Of a DNA stretch of 64,000 bases, positions 1 through 63,674 are shown in pieces; position 1 is the stretch's first letter, and each line of letters starts with the position of its first letter. A program made the position numbers and the translations under genes. This DNA comes from Rhineura floridana (Eukaryota > Chordata > Lepidosauria > Squamata > Rhineuridae). Below the pieces are notes generated by a model. That model was not told the DNA's origin and searched no databases. It saw nothing but the letters and a program-made list of their open reading frames with translations. The stretch lies in NCBI RefSeq assembly GCF_030035675.1, contig NC_084487.1, positions 26,206,474 through 26,270,473 of the forward strand. Reading direction: 5' to 3'.

Positions 1-203
1 TAAAAAAATGAAAAGATGGTAAGAAGAGTTTATTTCCAAATCTCACATTAGCTTTAATAGGCTCCTTCAGTCCTGGAGCATAAAGCTACATCCTACAGTC
101 AGAGCAAGCTACTGTACATGTTGTGTCACAAAATAAAGATATGAGAAAGCTGTTGCCACAATGGCCTTTATCTATGCTACTGGTGTTGGTTGGCGTTTCT
201 TTA
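1..203 (-). other. CCDC77: CCDC77 3' UTR with polyadenylation signal
   Basis: Downstream of the TGA on the minus strand, a canonical AATAAA lies at 34-29, about 170 nt past the stop. The cleavage site is therefore expected near or just beyond the left edge of the window. No other gene is seen in this stretch. Confidence 0.6.
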
Positions 204-19410
<19,207 letters not shown>

Positions 19411-20027
19411 GGTGTTCACTCCCGCCACCTGCAACAGTGTCAAATATACTCTCTAGTAACAGAAGCATATGGTCGGAGGCTCAGAGAATGTGTGTTAATG
19501 GTTCTCTAGTGACCTGTTTTTCTTTTCACACCAACAGATGCCCATGCGCAAATAAATTAATTTGAGAAATAAATGCACAGTAACCAAGCAGTGCTACAAC
19601 CAACAATTTTTCAATCCATATTGACGAGGCAAAATATACACTTTCAAAACACTTCATACACAATAGTGCCTGTTTAATGATTTATTACACAAGGCATCCC
19701 AATGAAATTAAGCTAGCCTAGAGACAGTCATGCCACACATATGCACAGCTAAGAAAATATGCTTTTAGTAGGGGGCGATGCCTATCTAAGCCTGCCTGAA
19801 CACCATCCTCTTCAAGTTAGCAGCATAGGTGTCAAGGACCCTGGTGAATTAGCATGTGGGAATTTGCCAGGATTTGCAACCAAGGGAAAACAACAAGGAA
19901 TGGACAGTGGTGAACATTAGTGTGTGGAAAAGGTAGCAAGGAAAGAGGTAGGTAGGAAGCAAACTGGATATGTAAGATACTGTTAAAAAGGGGGCTTAAA
20001 TTATGGGGAGTTGTGCTAGTGTTGGTG

Positions 20028-20262
20028 AGTATTTATTTATTTATTGCATTTATATCCCCCCTTCCCTTCAAAGAGCTCAAGGTGACATACATGGATCTCC
20101 CCCTCCTCATTTAATTCCAGCAACAACCCTGTGAGTTGGATTAGGCTGAGAGGCAGTGACTGACCCAAGGTCACCCAGTGAGCTTCATGGCTGAGCGGGA
20201 ATTCAAACCCTGGTCCCTCAAGTCCTGGTTCAACTGTCTAACCACTACACCAACACAGTCAA
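20028..20262 (-). mobile_element. MIR-like tRNA-headed SINE
   Basis: Same layout as 6,405-6,645: a tatttatttattt tract, then aaagagctcaaggtgacata, a core with gaggcagtgactgaccc and a minus-strand head with gggtttgaattcccgctc. Confidence 0.72.
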
Positions 20263-20284
20263 GGAGAGGTTTGAGCCCAACACA

Positions 20285-20700
20285 GAGGTGCATCTGGCAT
20301 CTTCATTATACAGCTTTTGTTGTATGCTGAAGACGCACCTCTTCACCCTGGTGTTCAACACTTGAGACTAGGGTTGCCAGGTTTTAAAGATACTGAAGAC
20401 CACTTGGTTGCCAGTCTCCAAGAGGTCTTCTGTATCTTTAAAAGTTATGCAGGGGGAAGGGAGAATTCCACCTTGTGGTTTTTTCCATTACAGGGTTGCA
20501 AGAACACCTGCACTTGGCTGACTTTCTCTTCTCCTAAAGATACAGGATCAGTCTCAGGCCATGAACCTGGCAACCCTACTTGAGACATATAGTTTTAGGA
20601 CCCTCTATAGTTGTGATTTAAAAAAAATGTTTTTAATATTTTATTTTATATTGTTGTGACCCACCCTAGGTCCAGGTAATAAATCTAATAACAGCAACAA
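20285..20700 (+). mobile_element. LINE 3' tail, split by foldback copy A
   Basis: The left part atgctgaagacgcacctctt and the right part atagttttaggaccctctat with ttgttgtgacccaccctagg match the LINE tails at 6,950-7,145 and 51,505-51,905. It ends near a weak aataaatctaataac tract. Confidence 0.72.
20370..20577. mobile_element. Foldback DNA transposon, copy A
   Basis: 208 bp between agggttgccaggtt and aacctggcaaccct, flanked by the 10-bp duplication acttgagact / acttgagaca (20,360-20,369 and 20,578-20,587). It lies inside a LINE 3' tail that reads on correctly once the element and one duplicate are removed. Confidence 0.85.
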
Positions 20701-20949
20701 CCTCTTCACCAAGTCCAAGGCTGCATACATTTAAGTGCATTATTTCCCCCAAAGAATCCTGGGAACTGAAGTTTACACCTTACAGAGCTACAGTTGCCAG
20801 CACCCTTAACAAACTATACTTCCCATGATTCTCTAGAGCCCATTAAATAAAAATGGGTTTAGTTCTAAATGAGTATGCATAGGGAGCTATGACTGTTTAA
20901 AATGGAATTATAGTGGAATAAATGTGTGGTGTGAATGTGGCCTTGGGAG

Positions 20950-21465
20950 AAAACAACGCCCTTTAAATGTATGGCGCGTACCCAAAGTGTCTATGCATCC
21001 CCCCATGCTGGTGCCTCCTTCTCCCCAAACCAACGACGGTCACTCCAAAAGTACATATTTGCTTCCTGGGCATCTGCTTGCTAGACAGCTTGATCGTTGA
21101 GATAATTTGACAACCGGGAGCCACCGCTTTCTCTCTTGCTCTCCGTGAACCTTGGGCAGACCACCTCCCCCATCCTTCGGAACAAGCCGCTTGCACGCCC
21201 TGCTTCTGCGCCCCCAGTTGCCCGTATCTCCCCACCACGCATAAACACTAACCGCTCGAGCAACTCCCGTTCGCGCTGCAGCTAGAAGCGGTCTCAACGG
21301 CACAACCAAAAAATCAAGGCAAGGGCCAAGCTACCGCTGTAAGAGTTCTCCAATCGCAAGGATCGTAAGAAACGATGTCAGAGTTCCTGTCCAATCACAG
21401 CTCTTTAGCCATCCGCCTCCCTTTTTAAAAGTTCGTTTACAGCTCTCGTTGGGAAGGGAAGTCCC
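20950..21465 (-). promoter_or_regulatory. Candidate CCDC77 promoter and untranslated first exon
   Basis: A short patch richer in CpG than its surroundings (for example gttcgcgctgcag and aaccgctcgagc near 21,250), with two CCAAT boxes at about 21,350 and 21,394. It sits upstream of CCDC77 exon 1 (19,428), which needs an untranslated upstream exon. No exact TSS or donor can be fixed; gttagt after a GAGCG near 21,250 is one possible minus-strand donor. The alternative is that CCDC77 transcription starts at the KDM5A CpG island 10 kb further right. Confidence 0.45.
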
Positions 21466-21542
21466 AACGTAGAAACAATGGGGTCCAGGCGATAAAAAAA
21501 GCTTAAGGCACTTGTGATATCTTAAAAACACTCTTATGTGTA

Positions 21543-22117
21543 CTTAGAAGCAATTACCACTAGGGTCAATGGGGCTTACTCCTAGGTAAGTGGATTCTGG
21601 AAGCTTGCTGAAAGTTTTTCAAATATTTCGCGAAAAGGAAAGCAAACGCGGGAGTAAGTAAAGGTGAATCGTCTTCATTTGTGTTTCCTAGTATCGACTT
21701 CCCATTTTAATGAGTAATAATTATTTTGCCACTTATTTGCAGCGAAGTAGCCCCGTTAACCTGTTTGCAGCATCAACAAAGAGCCTTGTGATACCTTAAA
21801 ACAATTCTCTGTTTACTCAGAAGCAGTTACCATTAGGTTCAGTGGGACTTACTCCTAGGCAAGTGGATATAGGATCGCAGCCTAATGCTGCAAGCTTATG
21901 TACTAATACCTGGGAACATATTCTCTTACTTACAAGAACTATTGAATACAGTGGGACTGAGTTACATGGGAATTATTTCTAGGGAGGTGTGCATAGTTTG
22001 TGCTAACATTGCACTTTCATCCATCTTTACTTGGAAATAAATCTGACTATATTCAGTGGGGCTGCAGTCCTATGCCCACTTATCTGGCAATAGAGCCCAT
22101 TAAATACAGATGGATTT
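21543..22117. repeat. Cluster of mini-MITE pieces left of foldback copy B
   Basis: At least three stretches with the cagtgggacttactcctagg type middle (near 21,560, 21,840 and 22,050) and ends such as ataggatcgcagcctaatgc. They look like separate, partly truncated copies of the 41,184 family. Confidence 0.55.
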
Positions 22118-22127
22118 AGTCCTAAAT

Positions 22128-22468
22128 AGGGTTGCCAGGTTCCTGGCCTGAGACTGATTCTGTATCTTTAGGAGAAGAGAAAGTCAGCCAAGTACAGGTG
22201 TTCTTGCAACACTGTAATGGGAAAAACCACAAGGTGGAATTCTCCCTTCCCCCTGCACAACTTCTAAAGATACTGTACAGAAGACCTCTTGGAGACTGGG
22301 CCTGGCAACCAAGAGGTCTAATGTATCTTTAAAAGTTGGGCAGGGGGAAGGGAGAATTCCACCTTGTGGTTTTTCCCATTACAGGGTTGCAAGACCACCT
22401 GCACTTGGCAGCCTTTCTCTTCTCCTAAAGATACAGGATCAGTCTCAGGCTCTGAGCCTGGCAACTCT
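22128..22468. mobile_element. Foldback DNA transposon, copy B (full palindrome)
   Basis: 341 bp whose two halves are inverted copies of about 165 bp: ccacaaggtggaattctccc on the left pairs with gggagaattccaccttgtgg on the right. It is flanked by agtcctaaat / agttctaaat (22,118-22,127 and 22,469-22,478). Ends as in copy A. Duplications of this size with long terminal inverted repeats suggest a Mutator-like (MULE) origin. Confidence 0.87.
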
Positions 22469-22769
22469 AGTTCTAAATGAACATGTATAGGGTTGTGCTG
22501 AAAATCTGTTAGTCTTTAGTGGTGAAATCCTATGCTTTTATTTACTCAGAAATAAGCCTCATTGTATTCAATGCAAGTGTAGATGGGATTGCATTCCAAG
22601 ACTGTTTGTTGGTTATATTGCTTACACATTGCTTCCCAAACCACTCTGCAACAAGCTAAATAGTACACTCAAAGCAAATTCAGCAACCTTGAATAGCACT
22701 TAAAGCACTCACTCCTCTGCCTTCCCTCTATGTGTGTATAGATGCTTGCCCACTGAGGATTACAATTCA

Positions 22770-22890
22770 CACATCTGATGAAGTGGACTTTAGTCCATGA
22801 AAGTTTATGCCTTATACTTTTGTTAGTATTTAAGGTGTCAAAAGACTGTTGTTTTTGCTACAACAGATTAACATACTGTAGGTCTGTTCT
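22770..22890. repeat. Second copy of the 12,280 dispersed repeat
   Basis: catctgatgaagtggacttt ... ccatgaaagtttatgcctta ... aaggtgtcaaaagactgttg. Confidence 0.5.
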
Positions 22891-23185
22891 GGAAATGTAA
22901 AGACAGTCCAAAACACTGTTCTGATATGTATTGTGCTCCTTTAAAAAAACCTTTTATTGCTCATTTGAACATTTCCAAAACTACTTCTCATATAGTATTT
23001 TAAAATTATACAGTATTTTACCGTCTTTATCATTCTATATTTTAAACTGTTTTATAGACCATAAATGAAGATGAGATCTTTGCTGAACATCACACAGGGA
23101 ATCAGTCAGTAACTGCTGGCAGAAGCAGGAATTGAATCTACATTCTTTAGGTTCAGTTTTAGTGCTCATGACCTCAGTTACCACT

Positions 23186-23395
23186 TGGGTTGCGAGGTTC
23201 ATGGCCTGAGACTGATCCTGTATCTTTCAGAGAAGAGAAAGTCAACCAAATGGAGGTGTTCTTGCAACACTGTACTGAGAAAAACCACAAGGTGGAATTC
23301 TCCCTTCCCCCTGCACACCTTTTAAAGATACAGAAGACTTCTTGGTTGCCAGACCCAGCCTTCAAGAGGTCTTCTGTATCTTTAAAAGTTGTGCA
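23186..23395. mobile_element. Foldback DNA transposon, copy C (right end lost)
   Basis: Starts gggttgcgaggttcatgg and has the family's ccacaaggtggaattctccc and gaggtcttctgtatcttt stretches. The match stops near 23,395, so the right terminus is missing. Confidence 0.75.
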
Positions 23396-23399
23396 ACTT

Positions 23400-24599
23400 A
23401 AGAATCTCTCCTGCTTTTTGCTCACTAGAACAGGAAAAGTTCTCAACACCACCAGATTTCAAACTGGACCCTAATTTTTAAAAATCCTAGTTAAACATTA
23501 GCCCCACCCCTGCATAATTGCAGGGCTGGATCTGGGTCAGGTGTTCCTTGGGCGAGCCTGGGGTGGGATAGTGTGTACAGCTCTACTGGAATCCTATGAA
23601 TACTGTCTTGAGCCCTGTGGAAGAAAGGTGGGATATATATTTAATATTCATAACCAAACCTCCATGTTCAGAAGCAGTATATCTCTTTGAGTACAAGATA
23701 CTGTGGATATATGGCAGGAAAACGCTGTCATGCTGTGTTTGTAAGTGACCAGAGTAATCCTGGCTATTGTTGGAAATTAAATAGTAAAAAAGATGGAGTT
23801 TGATATGATCCAGTTAGTTAGTTATTAGAGTCCAAGGTGAAACTTTTTCTATAATTGAATCTGCATGTTGGGAAAAACTTCAGCTGCTGGATTTATGCAT
23901 GTTGTTTGGCTGTCAAGAGACAGAAGCCTGGCCTGAGAGGAAAAAAATATAACCCTACGTATGCTTTTACAGCAGCGATCCTAATGCACACTTACTTGGG
24001 ATTAAGTGACATTAGCGGGACTTTGCGTAAACATGGATAGAATCTGGCTGCATAATCCCTGAAGTGAATTTAATTTGACTGCAGATGTTCTGTTTCCATT
24101 ATATGTTTGTAAATTGCCTTTACAAAATGTAAAAGGCGAATAATAAATAAAAGAATCAAGAATAGCTATGAGTTTTCCCAGACTAATTTACCTCTCAAGA
24201 TTATTGTGAAGATAAAATGGGAGAGGAGAATCAAGTGAGCTACTTGGAAGAAAGGTGGGAACCAAATGCAATAAATAAATATCATTCTGGTCACCTTTTT
24301 AATTAACCTATGATGCCTCAATATACTGGGTTAGGTCAAAAAGGGTACAACATTCCCTATTCATTAACTGATGAATGGTATCCAGAAGCATCTTTAGTGA
24401 ATACTAAGACTGAAAGCATGTCCTGGGGCAAAACAGGAATAGCGTTCAGAAACAAGTGCTAGAAAACATTCCCAATTTGTGTTGGTTTCCATTTGTTTGA
24501 TTGTACTTTAGTAATCCACCTTGGGAACCAGCTGAACGATAGATATAAAACAAAGTAATATATTCTTTTGAAAAGCAATAAGCAAATTAGTTAGCTCTG
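23400..24599. other. Intergenic stretch with worn retroelement tails
   Basis: Tails near 23,600 (gaaagaaggtgggatatatt-like), 24,110-24,150 and 24,245-24,285 (aaataaataaat). Otherwise nothing recognisable. Confidence 0.5.
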
Positions 24600-26651
24600 G
24601 CCTGCACAACTGAAGATAAACCAAGATGAGGAAGGTGAGAGAATCCCAGCAGGACCTACACCTTGCTGCTGTGGCCTCCTGCTAAACTACATCTGCAGGC
24701 TTCCTCAGGTGTCAGCTGCTACTCCCTGCAAGGCCTGGGTGCCAGCTGAAGCCAGTTGGGGCTAACAAGGGAGAAGACAACTGCCAGAGGGTGGGGAAGA
24801 GAGCTCCCTTTTATAAGAGCCACCTCTAGACAAGTCTCCCTCCCCCCCCCCCGTGTCAGGTTTCTTTTAACATGTGCCGGGGTAGGAGTACTCGGGGGCC
24901 TGCCATTGAGGTAATATTGGGCAGGGAACGTAATAGCAGTGGGAGGCAGACTGGCCGTTACAGGGGAAGGGATATAAGACATCTTCGTGGTTGCATCCCT
25001 TCTGGTCCCCCTTCCAACCCTTGGGACACTAGTAGCTATGCTGGGTACTCCCTGGATCTTACTGTCCTGCTGATGAATGCAAGGTCAGTGACTTATAAAA
25101 CCACTTTAATTCAGGACTTAATCCTGGATGAATGCGCTGACCTTGTTTGTATTACCGAAACCTGGCTAAATGACCAAGGCTGAGTAGATTTCTCCCAGCT
25201 CTGCCCACCAGGTTTTGTGGCACTCCAGCAGCCTAGATCCAGGGGACAGGGAGGTGGAGTTGCAATTGTCTGCAGGGAATCTATCTCCCCTGTCAGGTAC
25301 CCTGTCCCTAACACCTCCAGCTTTGAGTGTGTGTGCCTGGTGTTGGGTCAGGGAGACAGAGTGGGGATTCTGTTGGTGTACTGTCCACCCCGCTGCCCAA
25401 CAGTTTCCCTCCCTGAACTGGTGGAGCTGGTCTCGGCTTTAGTGTTGCAGTTCCCCAGGTTGATGGTCCTGGGTGACTTCAACATACATGCCGAGGTTAG
25501 ACTCACAGGTCCAGCTCAGGAGTTCATGGCTGCCATGACAACCATGGAGATGTCTCTGATATCATCTGGACCAATGCATGTGGCAGGACACACACTTGAT
25601 CTTGTGTTCTGTTTAGGACAGGAAGAAGGTGATCTGAGGGTGGAGGAGTTCTTAGTGACTCCGTTGTCATGGACAGACCACCACCTGACAAGGTTTAGAC
25701 TTTGTGCCCCTGGTAACCTTCGCAGGGATGAAGGGCCGTTAAGATGGTCTGCCCCTGGAGACTCATGGATCCAGAAGGCTTCCTGAATGCTCTGGGGGAT
25801 ATTCCCAGTATGGCTGGCGATACTGCCGAAGCCCTGGTCAATCTCTGGAATACGGAGGTAACCTGGGCTGTGAACACTATTGCTCCAAAGAGCCCTCTCC
25901 CACCAGGGAAGGCTCATAATATACCTTGGTTTACTCGAACCTTGGGCCTGATGAAACAGCAGGGATGACGGCTAGAGCGACAATGGAGAAAAACTCAGTC
26001 CGCTTCCGATCGAACACAGGCTAGAGCCCTTTTTGAGCCTATCATGTGGCAGTGGTGGCAGCGAAGAAAGGACACTTCTCTGCCACCATTGCATCTGCTC
26101 AGTGTCGTCCGGCGATGCTTTTCCAGATGGTCCAGGGTCTTTTGGGCTCTGGCCCTACATTAGACTCTGAGCCCTCAGTCGCTCGCTGTGACATTTTTGC
26201 GAGGCACTTTGCAGATAAAATTGCTCGCATTCAGACTGACTTGGACTCCTCATTAACTACAGTTGTGCCAGATGTCCCCAAAGCTTCCTCTTGTCATTTT
26301 TCTATGGATACTTTTCAGCTTGTAAAGCCTGAGGATGTGGACAGGATTCTGGAAGAATTGAGGGCCACTGCTTGTTTCCTTGACCCTTGCCCATCCTGGT
26401 TAATCAAATCTGCCAGAGGGGGAGTGGCAGACTGGTTGGCATATTTAATTAACATCTCCCTAAGGGAAGGTTCTATGCCAACATTGTTGAAGGAGGCGGT
26501 GATAAGACCTTTGTTAAAAAAGCCTTTGTTAGACCCTGCAGATCCTAACAACTTCTGCCCAGTTTCTAATCTCCCCTTTCTGGGCAAGGTGATTCAGAGG
26601 GTAGTGGCTGCTCAGGTCCAAGTTTTCCTGGATGAATCGGACTATCTAGAC

Positions 26652-26787
26652 CAGCCTTTCCCAACTAGTGGGCCACCAGATCTTGTTGGACCACAATTCC
26701 CATCTCCTGACCATTGGCAATGCTGGCTGAGGCTGATGGGAGTTGTGGTCCAACAACATCTGGTGGCCCACCAGTTGGGAAAGGCTG
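26652..26787. mobile_element. Palindromic hAT-type MITE inside the LINE reverse transcriptase
   Basis: 136 bp with inverted ends cagcctttcccaac and gttgggaaaggctg, flanked by a perfect 8-bp duplication atctagac (26,644-26,651 and 26,788-26,795). Element plus duplication is 144 bp, exactly 48 codons, so the LINE frame stays open across it. Removing it restores LD|PFQSGF, the expected LINE motif. Confidence 0.93.
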
Positions 26788-27892
26788 ATCTAGACCCTTT
26801 TCAATCAGGCTTCAGACCTGGCCATGGGACAGAGACTGCCTTGGTCGCCCGGCTTGATGACCTACGCCAGGCATCAGACAGGGGGAGTGCATCCCTGTTG
26901 GTGCTGCTGGACCTCTTGGCGGCCTTCGATACGATTGACCATGGTATCCTTCTGGACCATCTAGCTGGGATGGGAATGGCACTGTTTTGCGGTGGCTCCG
27001 GTCCTACCTGACAGACAGGACCCAAAAAGTGGTGCTTGGAAACTGCCGCTCAACCCCCTGGCTGTTGGCCTGTGGGTACTGCAAGGTTCCATTCTGTCTC
27101 CCATGTTCTTTAACATTTATATGAAACTGTTGGGAGAGGTCATCAGGAGATTTGGAGTACAATGTCATCAATATGCTGATGACACTCAGCTCTATCTCTC
27201 CCTACCACCTGATTGGAGGGAGGGAGTGCTCATCCTAAACCGGTGCCTGGAGGCTGTGAAGGGCTGGATGTGGGCTAACAAACTGAAACTTAATCCAGAC
27301 AAGACGGAAGTACTGCTGGTCAAGAGAAAAACTGCATCAGGGATGGGGTTGCATTCCCCTTGAAGGAGCAGGTTCGCAGTTTGGGAGTCGTCCTGGATCC
27401 TGCCCTGCTGCTTGAATATTAGGTGGCAGTAGCCAGGAGTGCTTTCGGCCAACTCAAATTGGTCTACCAGCTGCGTCTGTTCCTGGAGGCAGTTGACTTG
27501 GCCACAGTGACACATGCATTGGTGACATCGAGGCTTCATTACTGTAACACACTCTATGTGGGGCTGCCTTTGAAAACGGTTTGGAAATTGCAGTTGGTTC
27601 AAAATGCAGCAGCCAGAATGTTAACTGGAGCACTGCGCAGGGAGCATATTACTCCTGTGCTGGCTCCCAATTTGTTTCTGAGCCCAATTCAAAGTGCTGG
27701 TTCTGACCTTTAAAGGCCGTAAACGGCCTTGGACCAATGTACTTGAGGGACCGCTTACACCCCTATGTACCTGCCCGGGATTTAAGATCATCTGCCTCTG
27801 GTTGTCTCTGCGTGCCTGGAGTGAAAGATGTTAGATTGACAGGCACGCGGGAGAGAGCTTTTTCAGCTGTGGCCCCCAAGCTTTGGAATACA

Positions 27893-28005
27893 TTGTTGTT
27901 GTTGTTGTTGTTGTTTATTACATTTGTATACCGCCCCATAGCCGAAGCTCTCTGGGCGGTTTACAACAATTAAAAACATTAAAAACAAATATACAAATTT
28001 AAAAA
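27893..28005 (-). repeat. Repeat tail with (GTT)n and the GCCGAAGCTCTCTGGGCGG motif
   Basis: Starts with a gttgttgtt microsatellite, then a tract close to those at 1,634-1,720 and 49,008-49,180 (accgccccatagccgaagc). In this orientation it looks like the 3' end of a minus-strand retroelement inserted into the LINE. The 28,020-28,390 stretch after it is not clearly LINE and may belong to the same insertion. Confidence 0.6.
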
Positions 28006-28660
28006 CACTTAAAAAAAACAGTTTGGGGGAGATTCCTGCCTGGCCAGCTCTGCACCTTGAACACAAGCCCATCTGTCCGTTCAAGAACATGAAGGACAGT
28101 CTAGCAGCAAAAATGGGTAGCTCTGTTCCCTCCACCCTCAAAGGCAGCACTCTTCCTCGTCCATTTCAACCAGAGGCTGGTGGTGAGGCTCCCCTTCAGA
28201 GCCTTCCTCTGCAGCCACCTCTTGTGGGGCAGCTGCCTGAAGCAGGACCACTTTGCAGGAGGCTGAAGAGGGGCCAATTCCACAGAGAGAGGGGGAGGCT
28301 GTACTCTACCCCAAGAAGTTTGCTCTGTGCCCTCCCTGTTGGTTTTCTGGAGACTTCTGAAAACGATCTTGGGAGAGCCTTTGGAAGGGATTGAAGGTAG
28401 ACACTGATTTTATGCCTTCTGCATTAAATTTTACCTTTGTAGTCCCTTTAGTATGTGTGTGTGTGTATACATCTATATAGTATTTTATGTATTTTAATTG
28501 CATTTTATGTATTTTAAATTTATTTTAATGTTTTTGTGATTTTACTGTTTACAATTTTATTATGTACATGTTTGATTTTATTTTTGTAAGCTGCCCTGAG
28601 TGCCCTATTATAGGGTAGAAGGGCGGGATAGAAATATTTTAAATAAATAAATAAAAAACC

Positions 28661-29787
28661 AAATATTAGTTATGTATGACAATTCACCAAGGGCCTGATA
28701 AAATTTTCTGGTTTCGCTGCCCTCCTGGGACTATAAAAAGTAAATTGAGTGGCGTCATCAAGCACCTGGCAGGCTACAGAATAGTCACTTTGGTGGATCA
28801 CGTGTTGTGCAGGCCTAAGCCAGAGCACATTGAATCAACTTTCTGTAAATGTTAGGGTTACAGAATGGTAAAAACTGTGAATTTATTTCTGTACATAGTC
28901 AAGGTAGAATGTAATCCTAAACATTATTAGCAACTGTCAGCATAGAGCCAGGGGATGCTATTCATTCATTATTCCTTTGGATTTTATGAATAAAGAAGAA
29001 ATGCTATGAGGCATGACAACCTTTCCATATTTCACTAAAAAAGATCTTTGTGTAAGGCAAATACTTTTTTATTATCTCAGGATTTTCCCAATTAGTTTTT
29101 ACTGTGTTTCGCTGTGCTAATTGCTGTTTTATGAATTATTTATATTGTCATTTTATTGTTAAGTTTTTTGAAAGCACCCCAGAAACATTGCTGAAGGCTG
29201 GTTTATAAATCTTTAAAATAAATCCTGAAATTGGATGGAAAATACAGTTGTTGCTCTTTACCTGGACAAAAGCAGAATCAGAGCATTCCCCCCCCCTTCC
29301 GCTTGACTTTTGTTGTGGAGCTGCCTGGAAATAGCAGATTAGTAACCCTTTTGTCCACCCAATAAAAGAGACTGAACAGTCATAAAAGCGTGTATAGTTT
29401 GCTTTCTGTTCTTTCAATACATGTTTCAAGCAGATTGTTGATGTTGGTGATTAATGACAAAACTAGGGGTACATCATTCCATGTGAAATAACCTGAAAGA
29501 AGGTTATCTTCATAGTATTCAAAACACTGCTAGCTTCCAGGTTTTAGAAGGCAGTGAGTGAGCAAAAGGAAGGGGGTGCTGCCAGGAAGTGCTGAGAAAG
29601 GTTATGATTTATTTTTATTTTACAAAATGTATATATTGCTTGATTTTAAATACAACTGCTAAGTGGTTTACAATAAAAACATTAAAATGATAGTAAAAGA
29701 CAAAGTTAAAAACAGGTATTTTAAATTTTCAAAATATAATTAAAGCCAATATTTGAGCTAAAAACAAATGATGCCGAGGATAGGTAT
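28661..29787. other. Intergenic stretch without recognised features
   Basis: AT-rich sequence right of the LINE; short A/T tails near 29,600-29,740 look like worn retroelement ends. No gene seen. Confidence 0.5.
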
Positions 29788-30150
29788 TACAGCTGGTATA
29801 GCACAGTGGGAGGAGAGCCTGGCAGGGAGTCTAGAGTCTGTGAGTTCAAATCCCTGCTCGTGTCTCCTGGGTGTAAAGGGCCAGCTAAAGATCACCCCAC
29901 AGTGAGTTGCTCAGGGGTTACGTTGCCCTGCCACCTGTGCAGCTGTGGGCAAGCTGCATAGTCCCAAGGAGCCCAGTTGCCCCCCAGCTGGCAGGTGTAG
30001 ACAGGGAAGGGGTTGGCTTGTGCAGCTGTAGCCAGCTGGGTTGGACTAGCCTCAGAGGGAGGTAATGGTAAACCCCCTCTAAATACCGCTCACCATGAAA
30101 ACCCTAGCCGTAAATTGGGATCGACTTGAAGGCAGCCGTTTCCATGTTCA
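29788..30150 (+). mobile_element. tRNA-headed SINE with a Bov-B-like tail
   Basis: The head has gtatagcacagtgggagg (A box) and gagttcaaatccctgc (B box). A body of about 200 bp follows, then a tail with atgaaaaccctagccg and gggatcgacttgaaggcag. That tail resembles the Bov-B LINE 3' end, as reported for Sauria SINEs. Confidence 0.75.
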
Positions 30151-30879
30151 GGTTTCAAATTGACATCCTTTTTTTGTTTGTTAGGGGTGAGCCTTAATTC
30201 ACTATTGATTAGGAACTACTTCCCTTTTTTAAATTGACCTGTCAATCTTTTACCACTTTGATGTTTTGTGAGCATATCTGTAGACAGTAGAGGATGATCA
30301 TGCAGTTGTGTGTGGTATGAAAAAAGTCACCAGCTGGTTTTGCACAGCAACCTGCCATTAAAGTTTCTACTCAGCCAGGCATCTCACTGGGCAAGCTTGG
30401 GTGGGCGAAATCCCCCTGGCACGCTTGTACTAAACCCTGGTTAGGATTAGTGTGTCTGTGAAGTAGGCTGCTTTCTCTCAGCCTAGTCTACCCCCAGAGG
30501 ATTACTGTCAGGATTAAAGTGCGTATGTGTAAACCAGTATTTAATTTATATATATATAGCTGTATTTTTTATCCTGCTCTTGTACACTACTCAGGGTAGC
30601 TTACAAGAATTTAAAATCACAATATAATAATAAAAACGTTAAAAAATCACTTTTAAGGGTTTAAAATAGCCACGTGGAGGAAAAGTGGCATATATGTAAC
30701 AATTTGAAAACATTGAAGTCAGTTAGCCCGTGGTGTTTTTGTATCCGCCCCGACTCGTCTTTTTCTGGTTAGTGGTAAGTTTATTTAATGGCATGGCAAT
30801 CCAAAGTGTTGAGAAGTCGTTTTAATTAGCGACTATTGCTAAAACCACCCTACGAGGGCTTGTCCTCTGAGGGACTATG

Positions 30880-63427
<32,548 letters not shown>

Positions 63428-63674
63428 TAGATGCAGTTTTGTTTCTTATAGGAATCTGTTGAGGAGAATCCTTAATTGGTTGGAAAATGCATATTGGAGG
63501 TGGGCTTGGGCAAAACCAAATCCTTAAAACAATGTAAAGGTCAGGAGGAAACCATACAAAATACTTCGCTAACACATACAAACATGTAAACATTCATTTA
63601 AAACCAACAATACTGTAATGATTAACGTAGAACCAAATAAACTCAGCAAATTATTTGACACGGTGATCTCCAGA

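Larger units (their letters stand above)
24600..28660 (+). mobile_element. CR1/L2-type LINE, nearly full length but decayed
   Basis: Order on the plus strand: a GC-rich 5' part (about 24,600-24,870), an APE-type endonuclease (LLMNARSVTYKT, CITETWLND, GGVAIVCRE, VLGDFNIHA and GHTLDLVF, about 25,070-25,610), then reverse transcriptase ([75 protein letters not shown], about 26,460-27,330). A C-terminal region follows (LQLVQNAAARML, GTRERAFSAVAPKLWN), and an A-rich tail ends in aaataaataaataaa near 28,650. An in-frame stop near 25,181 and several frameshifts break it, and other repeats sit inside it at 26,652-26,787 and 27,893-28,005. CR1 and L2 are hard to tell apart by eye. Confidence 0.9.

Noticed and set aside
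20360-23395. Palindromes as a bacterial-type terminator or attachment site
   Set aside because: The host is a vertebrate, and target duplications plus several copies show that they are transposons.
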